The notes under the pieces are model-generated. The model worked only from the letters and a program-made list of their open reading frames with translations. It was not told where the DNA came from and ran no database searches. Position numbers and translations under genes: made by a program. DNA of 64,000 bases from Halosegnis marinus (GTDB lineage Archaea > Halobacteriota > Halobacteria > Halobacteriales > Haloarculaceae): contig NZ_CP119802.1 of NCBI RefSeq assembly GCF_029338355.1, positions 2,046,001 through 2,110,000 of the forward strand, in the 5' to 3' direction. Positions 15,548-23,846 of this stretch are shown piece after piece (position 1 is the stretch's first letter; each line of letters begins with the position of its first letter).

Positions 15548-15946
15548 ATGGCAGACGACGAGGAACGACCGGACGAGTCGGCCGACGAGGGAGACGCGGA
15601 CGGCGAGAAGTCCTTCCGCGAGCGCGTCGAGGAGATCCGCCAGCAGCGCGCCGAGCGCGAGGAGGGCGAGGGCGACGAGCGCTCGCGCGAGGAGCGCATG
15701 GAGGAGATGATGGGCGGCGGCGGCCCCGGCGGCATGGGCGGCGGCGGCAACCCCTTCGCGCAGATGATGGGCGGCATGATGGGCGGCGGCGGCCCCGGCG
15801 GCGCGCTCGGCGGACAGCCGGGCGGCCGCGAGGGCGGCGGCTCCTCGAAGGCCGACGAGGAACTCGTCCGCGAGGTCCGCAAGGTCCGCGACGAGCTCCA
15901 CGACATCCGGCGCGAACTGGAGCGTATCGGCGACGCGCTGGAGTAG
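15548..15946 (+). CDS. Acidic Gly/Met-rich low-complexity protein
   Basis: A 132-residue protein in three parts: an acidic/basic charged N-terminus (about 1-50), a central Gly/Met/Pro run (MMGGGGPGGMGGGGNPF and repeats, about 54-95), and a C-terminal helical segment (about 100-132) with heptad-like charges suited to a coiled coil. I do not recognise a family beyond similar haloarchaeal proteins. The layout resembles small scaffolding or chaperone-like proteins, but no function is claimed. It abuts the convergent glycosyltransferase gene without any gap. Confidence 0.68.
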   Translation: MADDEERPDESADEGDADGEKSFRERVEEIRQQRAEREEGEGDERSREERMEEMMGGGGPGGMGGGGNPFAQMMGGMMGGGGPGGALGGQPGGREGGGSSKADEELVREVRKVRDELHDIRRELERIGDALE

Positions 15947-17050
15947 TCAGACCACCTTCTCGTACACCGCGGCGAGCGTATCGACCGCGGCCTCCATCGC
16001 CACGTCCTCGCGAGTGGCGAGACACGACTCGCGCAGGCGCTCGCGCTCGTCGAGCGCCCGCTCGATGCCCGCCCGGAAGGCGTCGGTGTCGCCGCGCGGG
16101 TAGTGGTAGCCGGTCTCGCCCTCGACCACCGTCTCGGCGAGGGCACCCGCGTCCACGCCGACGACGGGCGTGCCGCAGGCGTTCGCCTCCAGCGCGACGA
16201 GGCCCTGCGTCTCGACGGGGCTGGGGAAGGCGAACACGTCGAGCGTCGCGTAGAAGGCGGGGAGCTCCTCGCGGTCGAGGAAGCCGAGGAAGCGCACGTC
16301 GGCGGCCATCCCCTCGGCGCGCGCTTCGAGTCCCGACCGGGCGGGGCCGTCGCCGCCGAAGACGACCGTCGCGTCCAGCCCCGTCGCGGCGTCGAGTATC
16401 GCGTCGAGGTCCTTCTCGTAGCCGTGTCTGCCGGTGTAGCCGACGAGCGGCCCCTCGGGCAGGCCGTGGCGCTCGCGGAACGCCGCGCGCTCGTCCTCGC
16501 CGACGGGGGCGAACCGCTCCGTATCGACGCCGTTGGGGACGACCTCGACGGGTGCCTCGACGCCCAGTTCGCGGAGGTGGTCGCGCGTCGGCGCCGAGGG
16601 GACGACCACCGCGTCCGCGCGGTTCAGGTACCAGCGCTCGTAGCGGCCGGCGACCGACTCTACGACGGAGGCGAGCGGCCCCTTCGCGAGGTAGTCGGCG
16701 TACTCCGCGGTCGGGGTGTGGTAGGAGGCGACGAGCGGGAGGTCGCGCTTGCGGGCGAGCCGTCGCGCCGCGAGGCCGAGCGAGAACGGGGTGTGGGCGT
16801 GGACGGCGTCGAGGTCGCCGAGCCCCGACGGGACGGTCGGGAGCCCGGCGTAGAACCCCTCGTAGAACGGGAAGGTAAGGCTCCGGACCGGGAACTCGCC
16901 CTCCCCGGGGTCGTGGGGGCTGTCCGGGTAGACGACCGGCATCCGGCCGCCGCGGCGCACCCAGCGGTCGCGCCACGACTCGACCGTGTAGGTGACGCCG
17001 TTGACCGTCGGGAGGAACGTGTCCGTGAAGGCGGCGACGGCCGGTGGCAT
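15947..17050 (-). CDS. Glycosyltransferase family 4 protein
   Basis: A 367-residue GT-B glycosyltransferase. The N-terminal domain has FTDTFLPTVNGVTYTVESWR, a nucleotide-sugar type start. The C-terminal domain has GYTGRHGYEKDLD and the E-x7-E motif in SPVETQGLVALEANACGTPV near residue 290. It transfers a sugar, probably to a lipid or glycan; donor and acceptor are unknown. A second glycosyltransferase lies 23 nt upstream on the same strand, so they form an operon. There is no signal peptide, so it acts on the cytoplasmic side. Confidence 0.9.
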   Translation of the reverse strand: MPPAVAAFTDTFLPTVNGVTYTVESWRDRWVRRGGRMPVVYPDSPHDPGEGEFPVRSLTFPFYEGFYAGLPTVPSGLGDLDAVHAHTPFSLGLAARRLARKRDLPLVASYHTPTAEYADYLAKGPLASVVESVAGRYERWYLNRADAVVVPSAPTRDHLRELGVEAPVEVVPNGVDTERFAPVGEDERAAFRERHGLPEGPLVGYTGRHGYEKDLDAILDAATGLDATVVFGGDGPARSGLEARAEGMAADVRFLGFLDREELPAFYATLDVFAFPSPVETQGLVALEANACGTPVVGVDAGALAETVVEGETGYHYPRGDTDAFRAGIERALDERERLRESCLATREDVAMEAAVDTLAAVYEKVV

Positions 17051-17073
17051 GGGCGCGCTTCGGCGCTCCCCCG

Positions 17074-18096
17074 TTAATCGGTTGCGTTCTCCGTCAGGTC
17101 GCGGTAGAGGCCGACGAGCGACTCGCCTACGGTATCGAGGGTAAAATCCGCGGACTTCTCCCTCGCGTTCGCGCCGATACGCTCGCGCTCGTCGGGGTCG
17201 TCGAGGAGGTCGCGCAGCGCGGCCTCGAACCCCTCGACCGAGTCGGCCTTCCGGCACGTCTCGCCCTCCGCGAGCCACTCGTACGTGTCGATGGACCGGA
17301 CGACGGGCGGCGCGCCGACGGACATCGCCTCCAGCAGCGCCATCCCCTCGTTCTCGTTGTGGGTCGGGAAGTAGAACACGTCGCCGGCGGCGAACGCGCC
17401 CGCGATGTCCTCGACGTAGCCCGTGAAGGTGCAGTTCTCGGGCGCGGACTCGACGAGCCGCTTCGAGGCGCTCGACTGGAGGAACTGCCCGAGGAAGCCG
17501 CCCGTCGGATTGAGGTAGCCGAACCAGACGAAGTCCGTGTCGGGCATCCGCCGGGCCGTCTCGACGAACGTCGCGAGCCCCTTCCGTTCGAGGACGTGCG
17601 CGACGTTGAACACGACCGGCGGGTCGAGGTCGTAGCGGTCGAGGTACTCCTGCCTGAGCGCGGGGTCGTCGTGCCCGGCGAGCTTCGCCGGGTCGAAGCC
17701 GTTCGATATCACCCGCGTCGGCGTGTCGGTGTACTCCGCGACGACCGCGCGGTTGTGCTCGGAGGGACAGACGAGCACGTCCGCGAGCGAGTAGGCGCGT
17801 TCGAGGTAGGGCCGCATCGGCTTCGCCAGGACGTTCGAGAACGCGAAGCTGTTCTCGAAGTCGGCGGCCGTCTGGTGGGTGTGCGCGACCACGGGGACGC
17901 CCGCCCGGCGGGCGCGGGCCGCGTAGTAGGTCGAGCGCGGCCCCATGTTGTTGAGGTGGAGCAGGTCCGCGGAGAGGTCCGGCTTCGTGGTGTACTCGAT
18001 GCCGTGGTCGTCCATGACCCGGCGCTGGTTCCGCACCGACTGGGCCTGCCCGCCGGTGACGAACCGCTCCCACTCGAAGTAGTGGCTGACGCGCAT
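17074..18096 (-). CDS. Glycosyltransferase family 4 protein
   Basis: A 340-residue GT-B enzyme. The start at ATG 18096 (MRVSHYFEWERFVTGGQAQS) is preferred because the frame further upstream overlaps the divergent RNase P gene. The C-terminal donor domain shows VFNVAHVLERKGLATFVETA and E-x7-E in HNENEGMALLEAMSVGAPPV near residue 265. It is the first gene of a two-gene unit with another GT4 gene. The role in glycan or glycolipid synthesis is by family only. Confidence 0.88.
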   Translation of the reverse strand: MRVSHYFEWERFVTGGQAQSVRNQRRVMDDHGIEYTTKPDLSADLLHLNNMGPRSTYYAARARRAGVPVVAHTHQTAADFENSFAFSNVLAKPMRPYLERAYSLADVLVCPSEHNRAVVAEYTDTPTRVISNGFDPAKLAGHDDPALRQEYLDRYDLDPPVVFNVAHVLERKGLATFVETARRMPDTDFVWFGYLNPTGGFLGQFLQSSASKRLVESAPENCTFTGYVEDIAGAFAAGDVFYFPTHNENEGMALLEAMSVGAPPVVRSIDTYEWLAEGETCRKADSVEGFEAALRDLLDDPDERERIGANAREKSADFTLDTVGESLVGLYRDLTENATD

Positions 18097-18187
18097 CCGT
18101 TCGCCCGGACGGGGTCGGCCGGCGAGCATGAACCTGCCGGAACGCCGTCCGAAACCTACATCCCCGGCCGCCGCCACCTCGCGACCG

Positions 18188-18463
18188 ATGGGAATCGCCG
18201 CAGAGCGCATCGACCGGCTCGACGAACTGGCCCGCGAGGCCGCCCGCGACGGCGACGCCGAGCGCGCGCGGTCGTACGTCCGGCGGGCGCGCCGCGTCGC
18301 GGAGCGGAACCGGCTGACGCTGCCGGTTCGGTTCCGGCGGTTCACCTGCGACGACTGCGACGGGTACCTCGTTCCGGGCCGGAACGCGCGGGTCCGCACC
18401 CGCGACGGCCACGTCGTCGTCGCCTGCGACTGCGGCGCGCACGCGCGCTACCCCTATCGGTAA
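18188..18463 (+). CDS. rnp4: Ribonuclease P protein component 4 (Rpp21)
   Basis: A 91-residue zinc-ribbon protein, one of the archaeal RNase P proteins that help mature tRNA 5' ends. The N-terminal helical part is MGIAAERIDRLDELAREAAR and the RARSYVRRARRVAERN helices follow. Zinc ligands are in FTCDDCDGYL and VVACDCGAHARYPYR. ATG 18188 gives the family's usual length; a longer start is in the divergent gene's promoter area. It opens a unit with a CRM-domain gene and MscS. Confidence 0.9.
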   Translation: MGIAAERIDRLDELAREAARDGDAERARSYVRRARRVAERNRLTLPVRFRRFTCDDCDGYLVPGRNARVRTRDGHVVVACDCGAHARYPYR

Positions 18464-18502
18464 GCGACAAGCTTCAAACCGGGGCCCGCCGAACGACGCG
18501 CT

Positions 18503-18745
18503 ATGACAGACGACCTGCGCGCCCGCGCCCACGACGTGGACGCGACGCTTCGCATCGGGAAGGCCGGTATCGAGTCGGCCGCCGACGAACTCCGCACGCA
18601 GCTGAAGGAGCGCGAGCTGGTGAAGGTGAAGTTCCTCCGGTCGGCCCGCGGCGGGACGACGACGGAGGAGCTGGCCGAGGACCTCGCCGACCTCGTGAAC
18701 GCCGAGCTGGTGGAGACGCGCGGCCACACGGCGGTGTTCCACTGA
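18503..18745 (+). CDS. YhbY/CRM-domain RNA-binding protein
   Basis: An 80-residue CRM domain. The family binds ribosomal precursor RNA or, in plants, group II introns. The conserved core is visible as IGKAGIESAADELRTQL then KERELVKVKFLRS; the bacterial GxxG loop appears here as RGGT. It overlaps the MscS start (TGATG), so translation is coupled. Together with RNase P component 4 upstream it suggests an RNA-maturation unit. Confidence 0.9.
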   Translation: MTDDLRARAHDVDATLRIGKAGIESAADELRTQLKERELVKVKFLRSARGGTTTEELAEDLADLVNAELVETRGHTAVFH

Positions 18746-19671
18746 TGTTCCTGCCGCTGCAGGCGGGGACGGACGCGACCGGCTTCGTCGCGGAGTTCCT
18801 GAACCGGGTCCTGGGCGGGACGGCCCTGGAGCCGCTCTCCCAGCCGCTCGCGCAGGCCATCGTCTTCGTCGTCGTCTTCGTCCTCATCTACCTTATCGGC
18901 CGCACCCTCCTGCGGCCGCTCACGGACCGCGCGCTCGACCGTCGCGAGCTCGACGCCCACGCCAAGCGCCCTATCAAGCGGCTGGTCGGGCTCGTCGTCG
19001 TCTTCGTCGCCGTCGCCGTGGCGTTCGGGCTGGCCGGCTTCGGCGACTTCCTCCAGTCGCTCGCGACCGTCGCCGCGGCCGCGACCCTCGCCATCGGCTT
19101 CGCGATGCAGGACGTGCTGAAGAACTTCGTCGCGGGGCTGTTCATCTACACGGACAAGCCGTTCCGCATCGGCGACTGGATCGAGTGGGACGGCAATCAG
19201 GGCATCGTCGAGGACATCTCGCTGCGCGTCTCCCGCGTGCGCACGTTCGACAACGAACTGCTCACGGTGCCGAACGGCCAGCTCACCGACGGCGTCATCA
19301 AGAACCCCGTCGCGAAGGACAAGCTCCGTCTGAAGTTCGTCTTCGGCATCGATTACGAGGACGACATCGACGAGGCCACCGAGATAATCGTCGAGGAGGC
19401 GGAGGCGCACGACGAGATACTCGACGACCCCGCGCCCTCGGTCCGGCTGACGGAGCTCGCGGACTCGTACGTCGGGCTCCAGTCGCGCATCTGGATCGCC
19501 CAGCCGTCGCGGGCCGACTTCGTCCGCACGCGCGGCGAGTACGTCACCGCCGTCAAGAAGCGGTTCGACGAGGCCGGCATCACCATCCCGTTCCCGCAGA
19601 CGACCCTCTCGGGCCGGTCGGGGGCGGCGGACGCGATCCGGACGCGCCAGCTCGTCGAGGGCGACGACTGA
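18745..19671 (+). CDS. Small-conductance mechanosensitive channel (MscS)
   Basis: A 308-residue inner-membrane channel that opens on osmotic downshift. Three helices lie in residues about 28-135. The third, pore-lining helix carries the Ala/Gly-rich pattern AAATLAIGFAMQDVLKNFVA. The beta domain follows (DKPFRIGDWIEWDGNQGIVEDI, which exceeds 20 residues and is here shown in part) with the family signature ending LLTVPNGQL. The start ATG shares its A with the YhbY stop. For a halophile such a channel is an expected osmotic safety valve. Confidence 0.93.
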   Translation: MFLPLQAGTDATGFVAEFLNRVLGGTALEPLSQPLAQAIVFVVVFVLIYLIGRTLLRPLTDRALDRRELDAHAKRPIKRLVGLVVVFVAVAVAFGLAGFGDFLQSLATVAAAATLAIGFAMQDVLKNFVAGLFIYTDKPFRIGDWIEWDGNQGIVEDISLRVSRVRTFDNELLTVPNGQLTDGVIKNPVAKDKLRLKFVFGIDYEDDIDEATEIIVEEAEAHDEILDDPAPSVRLTELADSYVGLQSRIWIAQPSRADFVRTRGEYVTAVKKRFDEAGITIPFPQTTLSGRSGAADAIRTRQLVEGDD

Positions 19672-19695
19672 GCCCGTTCCCGGCGACCCGAAAGG

Positions 19696-19704
19696 CCCTT
19701 ATGG
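19696..19704 (+). promoter_or_regulatory. TATA box of the SRP RNA gene
   Basis: CCCTTATGG, centred about 24 nt upstream of the inferred RNA 5' end at 19724, preceded by a purine-rich BRE-like CCCGAAAGG. Confidence 0.6.
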
Positions 19705-19723
19705 CACACCGGGATACGGTGAA

Positions 19724-20034
19724 GTGGACTAGGTCGGGCGGTTAGGCCCCGCTCGTCACCCGCGCTATGGTCTTCAGCGGGGACCGAATCCCGGTAGCGT
19801 CCGACCCGACCGGTTCGGGCCCCGGGAGCCAACGTAGAAACCTCGTCCCACGAGGGCAGCGGTCCGCGTACCGACCTCTGCAGGGAGGTCGCGGCGCGGT
19901 TAGTCGCGGGCACTCCGTCAGGCACGGAAGTGAGCAGCGGACCCGCGGACACCTGTCGCCCGTGGGGTCGCGGGGTGGAGGAGGCAACCGGGATTCCCCG
20001 AGTCGGAACGGCCGGGCAACGCCGGGCGTCCACC
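19724..20034 (+). ncRNA. ffs: Signal recognition particle RNA (7S RNA)
   Basis: About 311 nt, the size of haloarchaeal SRP RNA, in a 374-nt gap between protein genes. Ends pair: GTGGAC at 19724-19729 with GTCCAC at 20028-20033. The S-domain contains the helix 8 signature, CAGGCACGGAAGTGAGCAGC at 19918-19937, which holds the GGAA tetraloop and the AGCAGC internal loop that binds SRP54. Helix 6 is seen as GACCTC (19873-19878) pairing with GAGGTC (19885-19890), the SRP19 site. The 5' Alu domain starts with the TCGGGCGGTTAGG stretch. It targets proteins to the membrane. The exact ends are estimated from pairing and the TATA spacing. Confidence 0.9.
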
Positions 20035-20045
20035 CATTCATTCCG

Positions 20046-20666
20046 TCATTCCTCGTCGAGCCGCGGTACCCGGAACGCCCGGAGCGTGTCGCGGCCCATG
20101 TCGCCGACGGCGACCTGTTCGAGCCCGCGACCCGCGAACACCTCGCGCCAGTCCCGGTGGTAGAGGGGTATCGTGTCGTTGACGCGCGTCACGTCGTCGC
20201 CGCTCCCGTCCATCGGCGTCTCGTTCTCCACCGTGACGAGGAGCGACCCGGCAACCCGAGCGACGTCGTCGAACACCGACGCGTCGGCCGGCGCGACGTG
20301 CTGGAGCGTCTCGACCGAGTAAACGACGTCGAACGCCCCCGCTCCGAGGTCCGCGAACGTCGCGACGAGGTCCGCGACGAGAAACTCTCCGGCCGCGGCG
20401 AGGTCGGGGTACGTCTCGCGGAGTTCGGCGATGGCCTCCGCGTTGATGTCGAGCCCCGTCAGGTCGGCGAACCCCTCGTCGTGGAGGTGGGCGAGGTGGC
20501 GGCCGACGTTACAGCCGACCTCCAGCACGGAGGCGTCGCGCCCGAGGCGCGCGGCGAGCAGGTCGGCGAGGGCCTCGCTCGTCGCGTCGGGCCCCTTGTG
20601 GGCGTAGTAGGTCGGCGAGAACTCGCCGTCGCGCCCGCGCCACGGCTCCGTGGAGTCGTCTGTCAC
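20046..20666 (-). CDS. SAM-dependent methyltransferase
   Basis: A 206-residue class I methyltransferase that starts at GTG 20666. Motif I is VLEVGCNVGRHLAHL near residue 50; motif II region LTGLDINAEAI; motif IV FDVVYSVETLQHVAP. This matches small methyltransferases of the UbiE/biotin-synthesis type, but the substrate is unknown. It is convergent to the SRP RNA, with its stop codon 12 nt beyond the RNA 3' end. No partner gene suggests a pathway. Confidence 0.85.
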   Translation of the reverse strand: MTDDSTEPWRGRDGEFSPTYYAHKGPDATSEALADLLAARLGRDASVLEVGCNVGRHLAHLHDEGFADLTGLDINAEAIAELRETYPDLAAAGEFLVADLVATFADLGAGAFDVVYSVETLQHVAPADASVFDDVARVAGSLLVTVENETPMDGSGDDVTRVNDTIPLYHRDWREVFAGRGLEQVAVGDMGRDTLRAFRVPRLDEE

Positions 20667-20723
20667 TGCGAGTACGGAGCGGACGGGCGCGTAAACCCCC
20701 GTCGCTTGCCGGGCCGACGGCGG

Positions 20724-21152
20724 CTACAGCAGGCGGAGGACCCGCGCGTACCACGCGCCGGCCCCGGCGACGCCCGCGGCCGCGAGCGTGACGAGGAAGC
20801 GGTGGTACTCCAGGAAGACCGCGACGGGACCGTCGGCGGTGCCGAGCTGGAGCGCCACCGACGCGGGCACCGTCGCGGCCCACGCGAGACACACGGCGAG
20901 CGAGAAGCCGCCGAACACGAGGCCGGCCCCGGCGGCCAGCGGCGGGTCGGTGCGCTCCTCGCGGCCGGCCGCGAACACGATGACCCCGACGAGCGAGAAC
21001 AGCCCGGCCGCGAGCGGGGTGATGGCCCCGGCGTCGTAGTAGGCGCTCACGGCGGAGCCGGGCGCGACGAGCAGGTAGGGAACGAGGAGGGCGACCACCA
21101 CGAGCAGGCAGGCGGCGATGCCGGCGGTCGGCGCGGCGCGGACGTCGTCCAT
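20724..21152 (-). CDS. Four-helix haloarchaeal membrane protein
   Basis: A 142-residue protein with four predicted membrane helices (about 11-32, 44-64, 74-96 and 115-137) and short loops. A TATA-like GGTTAAGGG on the minus strand, centred 26 nt before ATG 21152, supports this start. I do not recognise a characterised family; DUF7548 is a possible name from memory. The gene lies 57 nt upstream of the methyltransferase on the same strand. Confidence 0.68.
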   Translation of the reverse strand: MDDVRAAPTAGIAACLLVVVALLVPYLLVAPGSAVSAYYDAGAITPLAAGLFSLVGVIVFAAGREERTDPPLAAGAGLVFGGFSLAVCLAWAATVPASVALQLGTADGPVAVFLEYHRFLVTLAAAGVAGAGAWYARVLRLL

Positions 21153-21230
21153 GTCGCGAACCCCGAACGGGCGACCCTTAACCGTGCCGAGAAGCGGAAG
21201 GGTCAGGGGGGTCCGGCTCCGGGAACCGGT

Positions 21231-21518
21231 ATGGTCGGACTCGGCGACACGACGAAGAAGCTCCAGAAGCTCGCGGACACCGCTGAACAGCTGTTCGAGC
21301 GGATGAACGAGCTCCGCCAGCAGGTGCAGGAGACCCGCGAGCGGGTCAACGACACCCACGACAAGGTGGAGGAGCTGGCGGCCGAACAGGGCGAACAGCG
21401 CGCCATCGTCGAGGCGCTCGCGGAGGCGCAGGGCGTCGACGTGGACCAGGTGCTCACGGAGGCGGCCATCGAGGAGGCCGAACCCGCCATCGAGGAAGCC
21501 GAACCCTCCGACACGTAG
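21231..21518 (+). CDS. Coiled-coil protein, DUF5798-like
   Basis: A 95-residue protein, nearly all heptad-like. It begins MVGLGDTTKKLQKLADTAEQ and continues with a long Glu/Gln/Arg helix (about 15-62). It ends in an imperfect tandem repeat AAIEEAEPAIEEAEP before SDT. I recognise the family as haloarchaeal DUF5798, function unknown. A helical oligomeriser or chromosome/cell-surface scaffold would fit, but nothing specific is shown. Confidence 0.78.
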   Translation: MVGLGDTTKKLQKLADTAEQLFERMNELRQQVQETRERVNDTHDKVEELAAEQGEQRAIVEALAEAQGVDVDQVLTEAAIEEAEPAIEEAEPSDT

Positions 21519-21567
21519 CCGGGCCGAACCCGGGCCGCTTTAGTCGGGCGGCAACCTTTGCCGGCAC

Positions 21568-22548
21568 ATGACCACCCACCGGGAACCGCTCGACTCGGTG
21601 CTCGACACCGTCGGCGAGACGCCGCTCGTCCGGGTCCACGGCTCGCCCGACGCGGTCCCCGTTTACGCCAAGCTGGAGTCGTTCAACCCCGGCGCCTCGA
21701 TAAAGGACCGCATCGGGAAGTACATGCTCGAAGCGATGCTCGACTCGGGCGAGTTGCCCGAGGGCGGAACCGTCGTGGAGCCGACGGCCGGCAACACGGG
21801 CATCGGCTTCGCCGTCGCCGCGCGCCAACTCGACATCCGGGCCGTCTTCGTCGTGCCCGAGCGCTTCTCGGTCGAGAAGCAGACGCTGATGCGCGCGCTC
21901 GGCGCGGACGTCATCAACACGCCCACCGACGCCGGGATGGGCGGGGCCATCGAGCGCGCCCGCGAACTCGCCGACGAACTCGACGACGCGGTCGTCCCCC
22001 AGCAGTTCTCGAACCCGCTGAACGCGGAGGCCCACTACGCCACCACGGGGCCGGAGATATACGACGCGCTCGACGGCGAGGTGGGCGCCGTCGTCGCCGG
22101 CTGTGGCACCGCGGGGACGCTCATGGGTATCGCGCGGTACGCCCGCGAGCAGCACCCCGACACCTACGTCTGTGCCGTCGAGCCGACCGGGTCGATGTAC
22201 GCCGCGAAGTTCGGGAGCGACCCCGACGAGGGCGACTACAAGACGGAGGGCATCGGCACCCACGACCCCGCGACGAACGAACTGTTCGACCCGGACCTCG
22301 TGGACGAACTCCGGGCGGTCCCGGACGAGCGCGCCCACGAGGAACTGGGACGACTGGCCGCCGAGGAGGGCCACCTCGTCGCCTCGTCGGCGGGCGCGGC
22401 CTCGGTCGCGGCCCGCTCGGTCGCCGAGCGCGCGGCCGCGGGCGACATCGACCTCCCCCACGACTCGGTGGTCACGGTCTTTCCCGACTCCTCCGAGCGC
22501 TACCTCTCGAAGGGCATCTACCGCGAGTTCGAGGCGTGGGAGGGGTGA
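21568..22548 (+). CDS. PLP-dependent cysteine synthase family enzyme
   Basis: A 326-residue fold-type II PLP enzyme. The Lys that binds PLP is in NPGASIKDRIGKYM near residue 47. The phosphate-binding loop appears as TAGNTGIGF and GCGTAGTLMG. It resembles cysteine synthase and cystathionine beta-synthase; the choice between O-acetylserine and another donor cannot be made from sequence. It likely works in cysteine formation. A TATA-like GCTTTAGTC lies about 27 nt upstream. Confidence 0.9.
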   Translation: MTTHREPLDSVLDTVGETPLVRVHGSPDAVPVYAKLESFNPGASIKDRIGKYMLEAMLDSGELPEGGTVVEPTAGNTGIGFAVAARQLDIRAVFVVPERFSVEKQTLMRALGADVINTPTDAGMGGAIERARELADELDDAVVPQQFSNPLNAEAHYATTGPEIYDALDGEVGAVVAGCGTAGTLMGIARYAREQHPDTYVCAVEPTGSMYAAKFGSDPDEGDYKTEGIGTHDPATNELFDPDLVDELRAVPDERAHEELGRLAAEEGHLVASSAGAASVAARSVAERAAAGDIDLPHDSVVTVFPDSSERYLSKGIYREFEAWEG

Positions 22549-22580
22549 CGCTTTTGCCCGCGCCGGCCCACGCCTGAGGC

Positions 22581-23492
22581 GTGAAACTCCGCTACGCCGC
22601 ACTCGGTCTCGCCGGGGCCGTCGGGGGCCTCGCCGCCGCGAACGGCGGTCTGCGCGCCGACGGCTTCGAGCCGCCGCTCTCCCGCGAGCAGGACACCTAC
22701 CGCTGGCGCGGCTTCGACGTGGCCTACACCGACCTCGGCGACCCCTCGGACCCGGACCTCGTCCTCCTCCACGGGCTGAACGCCGCCGGCTCCTCCCACG
22801 AGTTCCGGGAGATAGCGGAGGAACTCGCCGAGGAGTACCACGTCGTCGCGCCGGACCTGCCCGGCTTCGGCGGCTCCGACCGCCCGCCGCTGATGTACTC
22901 GGGGTCGCTGTACGTCGCCTTCGTGACCGACTTCCTGCGCGAGGCGGTCGACGACCCCGTCGTCGTCGCCTCGTCGCTGTCGGCCGCGTACGCGACGAAG
23001 GCCGCCGCCGAGGTTCCTGTCTCCGAACTGTTCCTCGTCGTTCCGACGGCGACGACGGTTCCGGGCCGGCGGACGTGGCTCCGCTCCGTACTCCGGTCGC
23101 CGGTCGTCGGCGAGGCGCTGTACAACGCCCTCACGTCGAAGCGCTCCATCCGGTGGTTCCTCGCGGACCACGGGTTCGCGCGCGAGGAGTCGATAACCGA
23201 CGAGTGGGTCGACTACGACTGGAACACGGCCCACCAGCCGAACGCGCGGTTCGCGCCCGCGTCGTTCGTCGCGGGCTTCCTCGACCTCGACACCGACCTC
23301 GGCGCGGACCTCGCGGCGCTCGACTGCCCCGTAACTATCGTCTGGGGCGGCGAGGCGCGGATGCCCGACCCCGACACGGGGAGAGAACTCGCGGCGGCGG
23401 CGGACGCGCCGTTCGTCGGGATACCCGACACCGACCTGCTCCCCCACGCCGAGGAGCCGGCGGCGTTCCTCGACGCGTTCCGGGAGCGGTAG
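22581..23492 (+). CDS. Alpha/beta hydrolase fold protein
   Basis: A 303-residue protein starting at GTG 22581. The N-terminus is hydrophobic ([16 protein letters not shown]), which may anchor it or act as a signal. The fold is shown by [16 protein letters not shown] (oxyanion loop), [15 protein letters not shown], and a late His in LLPHAEEP. The nucleophile elbow is [11 protein letters not shown] rather than the usual G-x-S-x-G, so the flanking glycines are replaced by Ser and Ala. Activity is therefore uncertain, although the Ser is kept. The substrate is unknown. Confidence 0.84.
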   Translation: MKLRYAALGLAGAVGGLAAANGGLRADGFEPPLSREQDTYRWRGFDVAYTDLGDPSDPDLVLLHGLNAAGSSHEFREIAEELAEEYHVVAPDLPGFGGSDRPPLMYSGSLYVAFVTDFLREAVDDPVVVASSLSAAYATKAAAEVPVSELFLVVPTATTVPGRRTWLRSVLRSPVVGEALYNALTSKRSIRWFLADHGFAREESITDEWVDYDWNTAHQPNARFAPASFVAGFLDLDTDLGADLAALDCPVTIVWGGEARMPDPDTGRELAAAADAPFVGIPDTDLLPHAEEPAAFLDAFRER

Positions 23493-23493
23493 G

Positions 23494-23763
23494 CTACATC
23501 CCCATGTCGGCGGCGTCCTCCGGCACGGGGAGGTCGTGCGGCGAGACGCCGAGCAGTTCCGCGGCGTGGTCGAGCGCCATGTCGAAGCCGTAGTACCGCT
23601 CCAGTTCGTCGCCGTCCGCGGTCGGCCGCACCTTCAACATGGCGTACCCCTCGATGTTCTGTGCGACCGCGGCGGTCGCGCCGTCGCGCTCGAACACCAG
23701 CAGTCGCTCGTCGTCCGTCTCGGTGTACTCGGCGGTGACGCCGTCGGCCTCGGCGGTGCTCAT
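23494..23763 (-). CDS. Conserved haloarchaeal protein (DUF7111-like)
   Basis: An 89-residue soluble acidic protein with the core AAVAQNIEGYAMLKVRPTAD and a C-terminus RYYGFDMALDHAAELLGVSP. I recall very similar sequences in many haloarchaea (DUF7111), with strong conservation in the last 50 residues, so it is a real gene. The function is unknown. It ends 1 nt from the convergent hydrolase gene and diverges from the KaiC-like gene over an 83-nt region with palindromes. Confidence 0.78.
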   Translation of the reverse strand: MSTAEADGVTAEYTETDDERLLVFERDGATAAVAQNIEGYAMLKVRPTADGDELERYYGFDMALDHAAELLGVSPHDLPVPEDAADMGM

Positions 23764-23764
23764 G

Positions 23765-23803
23765 GGTTCCCTTGGAACCGACGGTAATCGAACCCTGCGG
23801 TTC
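23765..23803. promoter_or_regulatory. Paired palindromes in divergent promoter region
   Basis: GGTTCC-CTT-GGAACC (23765-23779) is a perfect 6-bp inverted repeat, and GAACC-CTGC-GGTTC (23790-23803) is a second with the same half-site. They lie between the DUF7111-like gene and the KaiC-like gene and would overlap the minus-strand promoter. The repeated half-site suggests an operator, perhaps for the winged-helix protein at 25357, but the regulator is not shown. Confidence 0.45.
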
Positions 23804-23815
23804 CGGTGCGGGTAC

Positions 23816-23823
23816 GCTTATCA
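23816..23823 (+). promoter_or_regulatory. TATA box of KaiC-like gene
   Basis: GCTTATCA centred 27 nt before the ATG at 23847, implying a leaderless transcript. Confidence 0.6.
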
Positions 23824-23846
23824 CGGTTCGCTCGGAGAGACGAACA

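Noticed and set aside
19353-20041. Open frames across the 19.7-20.04 kb gap
   Set aside because: The region carries the SRP RNA with paired ends and helix 8. The frames are low-quality and Arg/Pro-rich.
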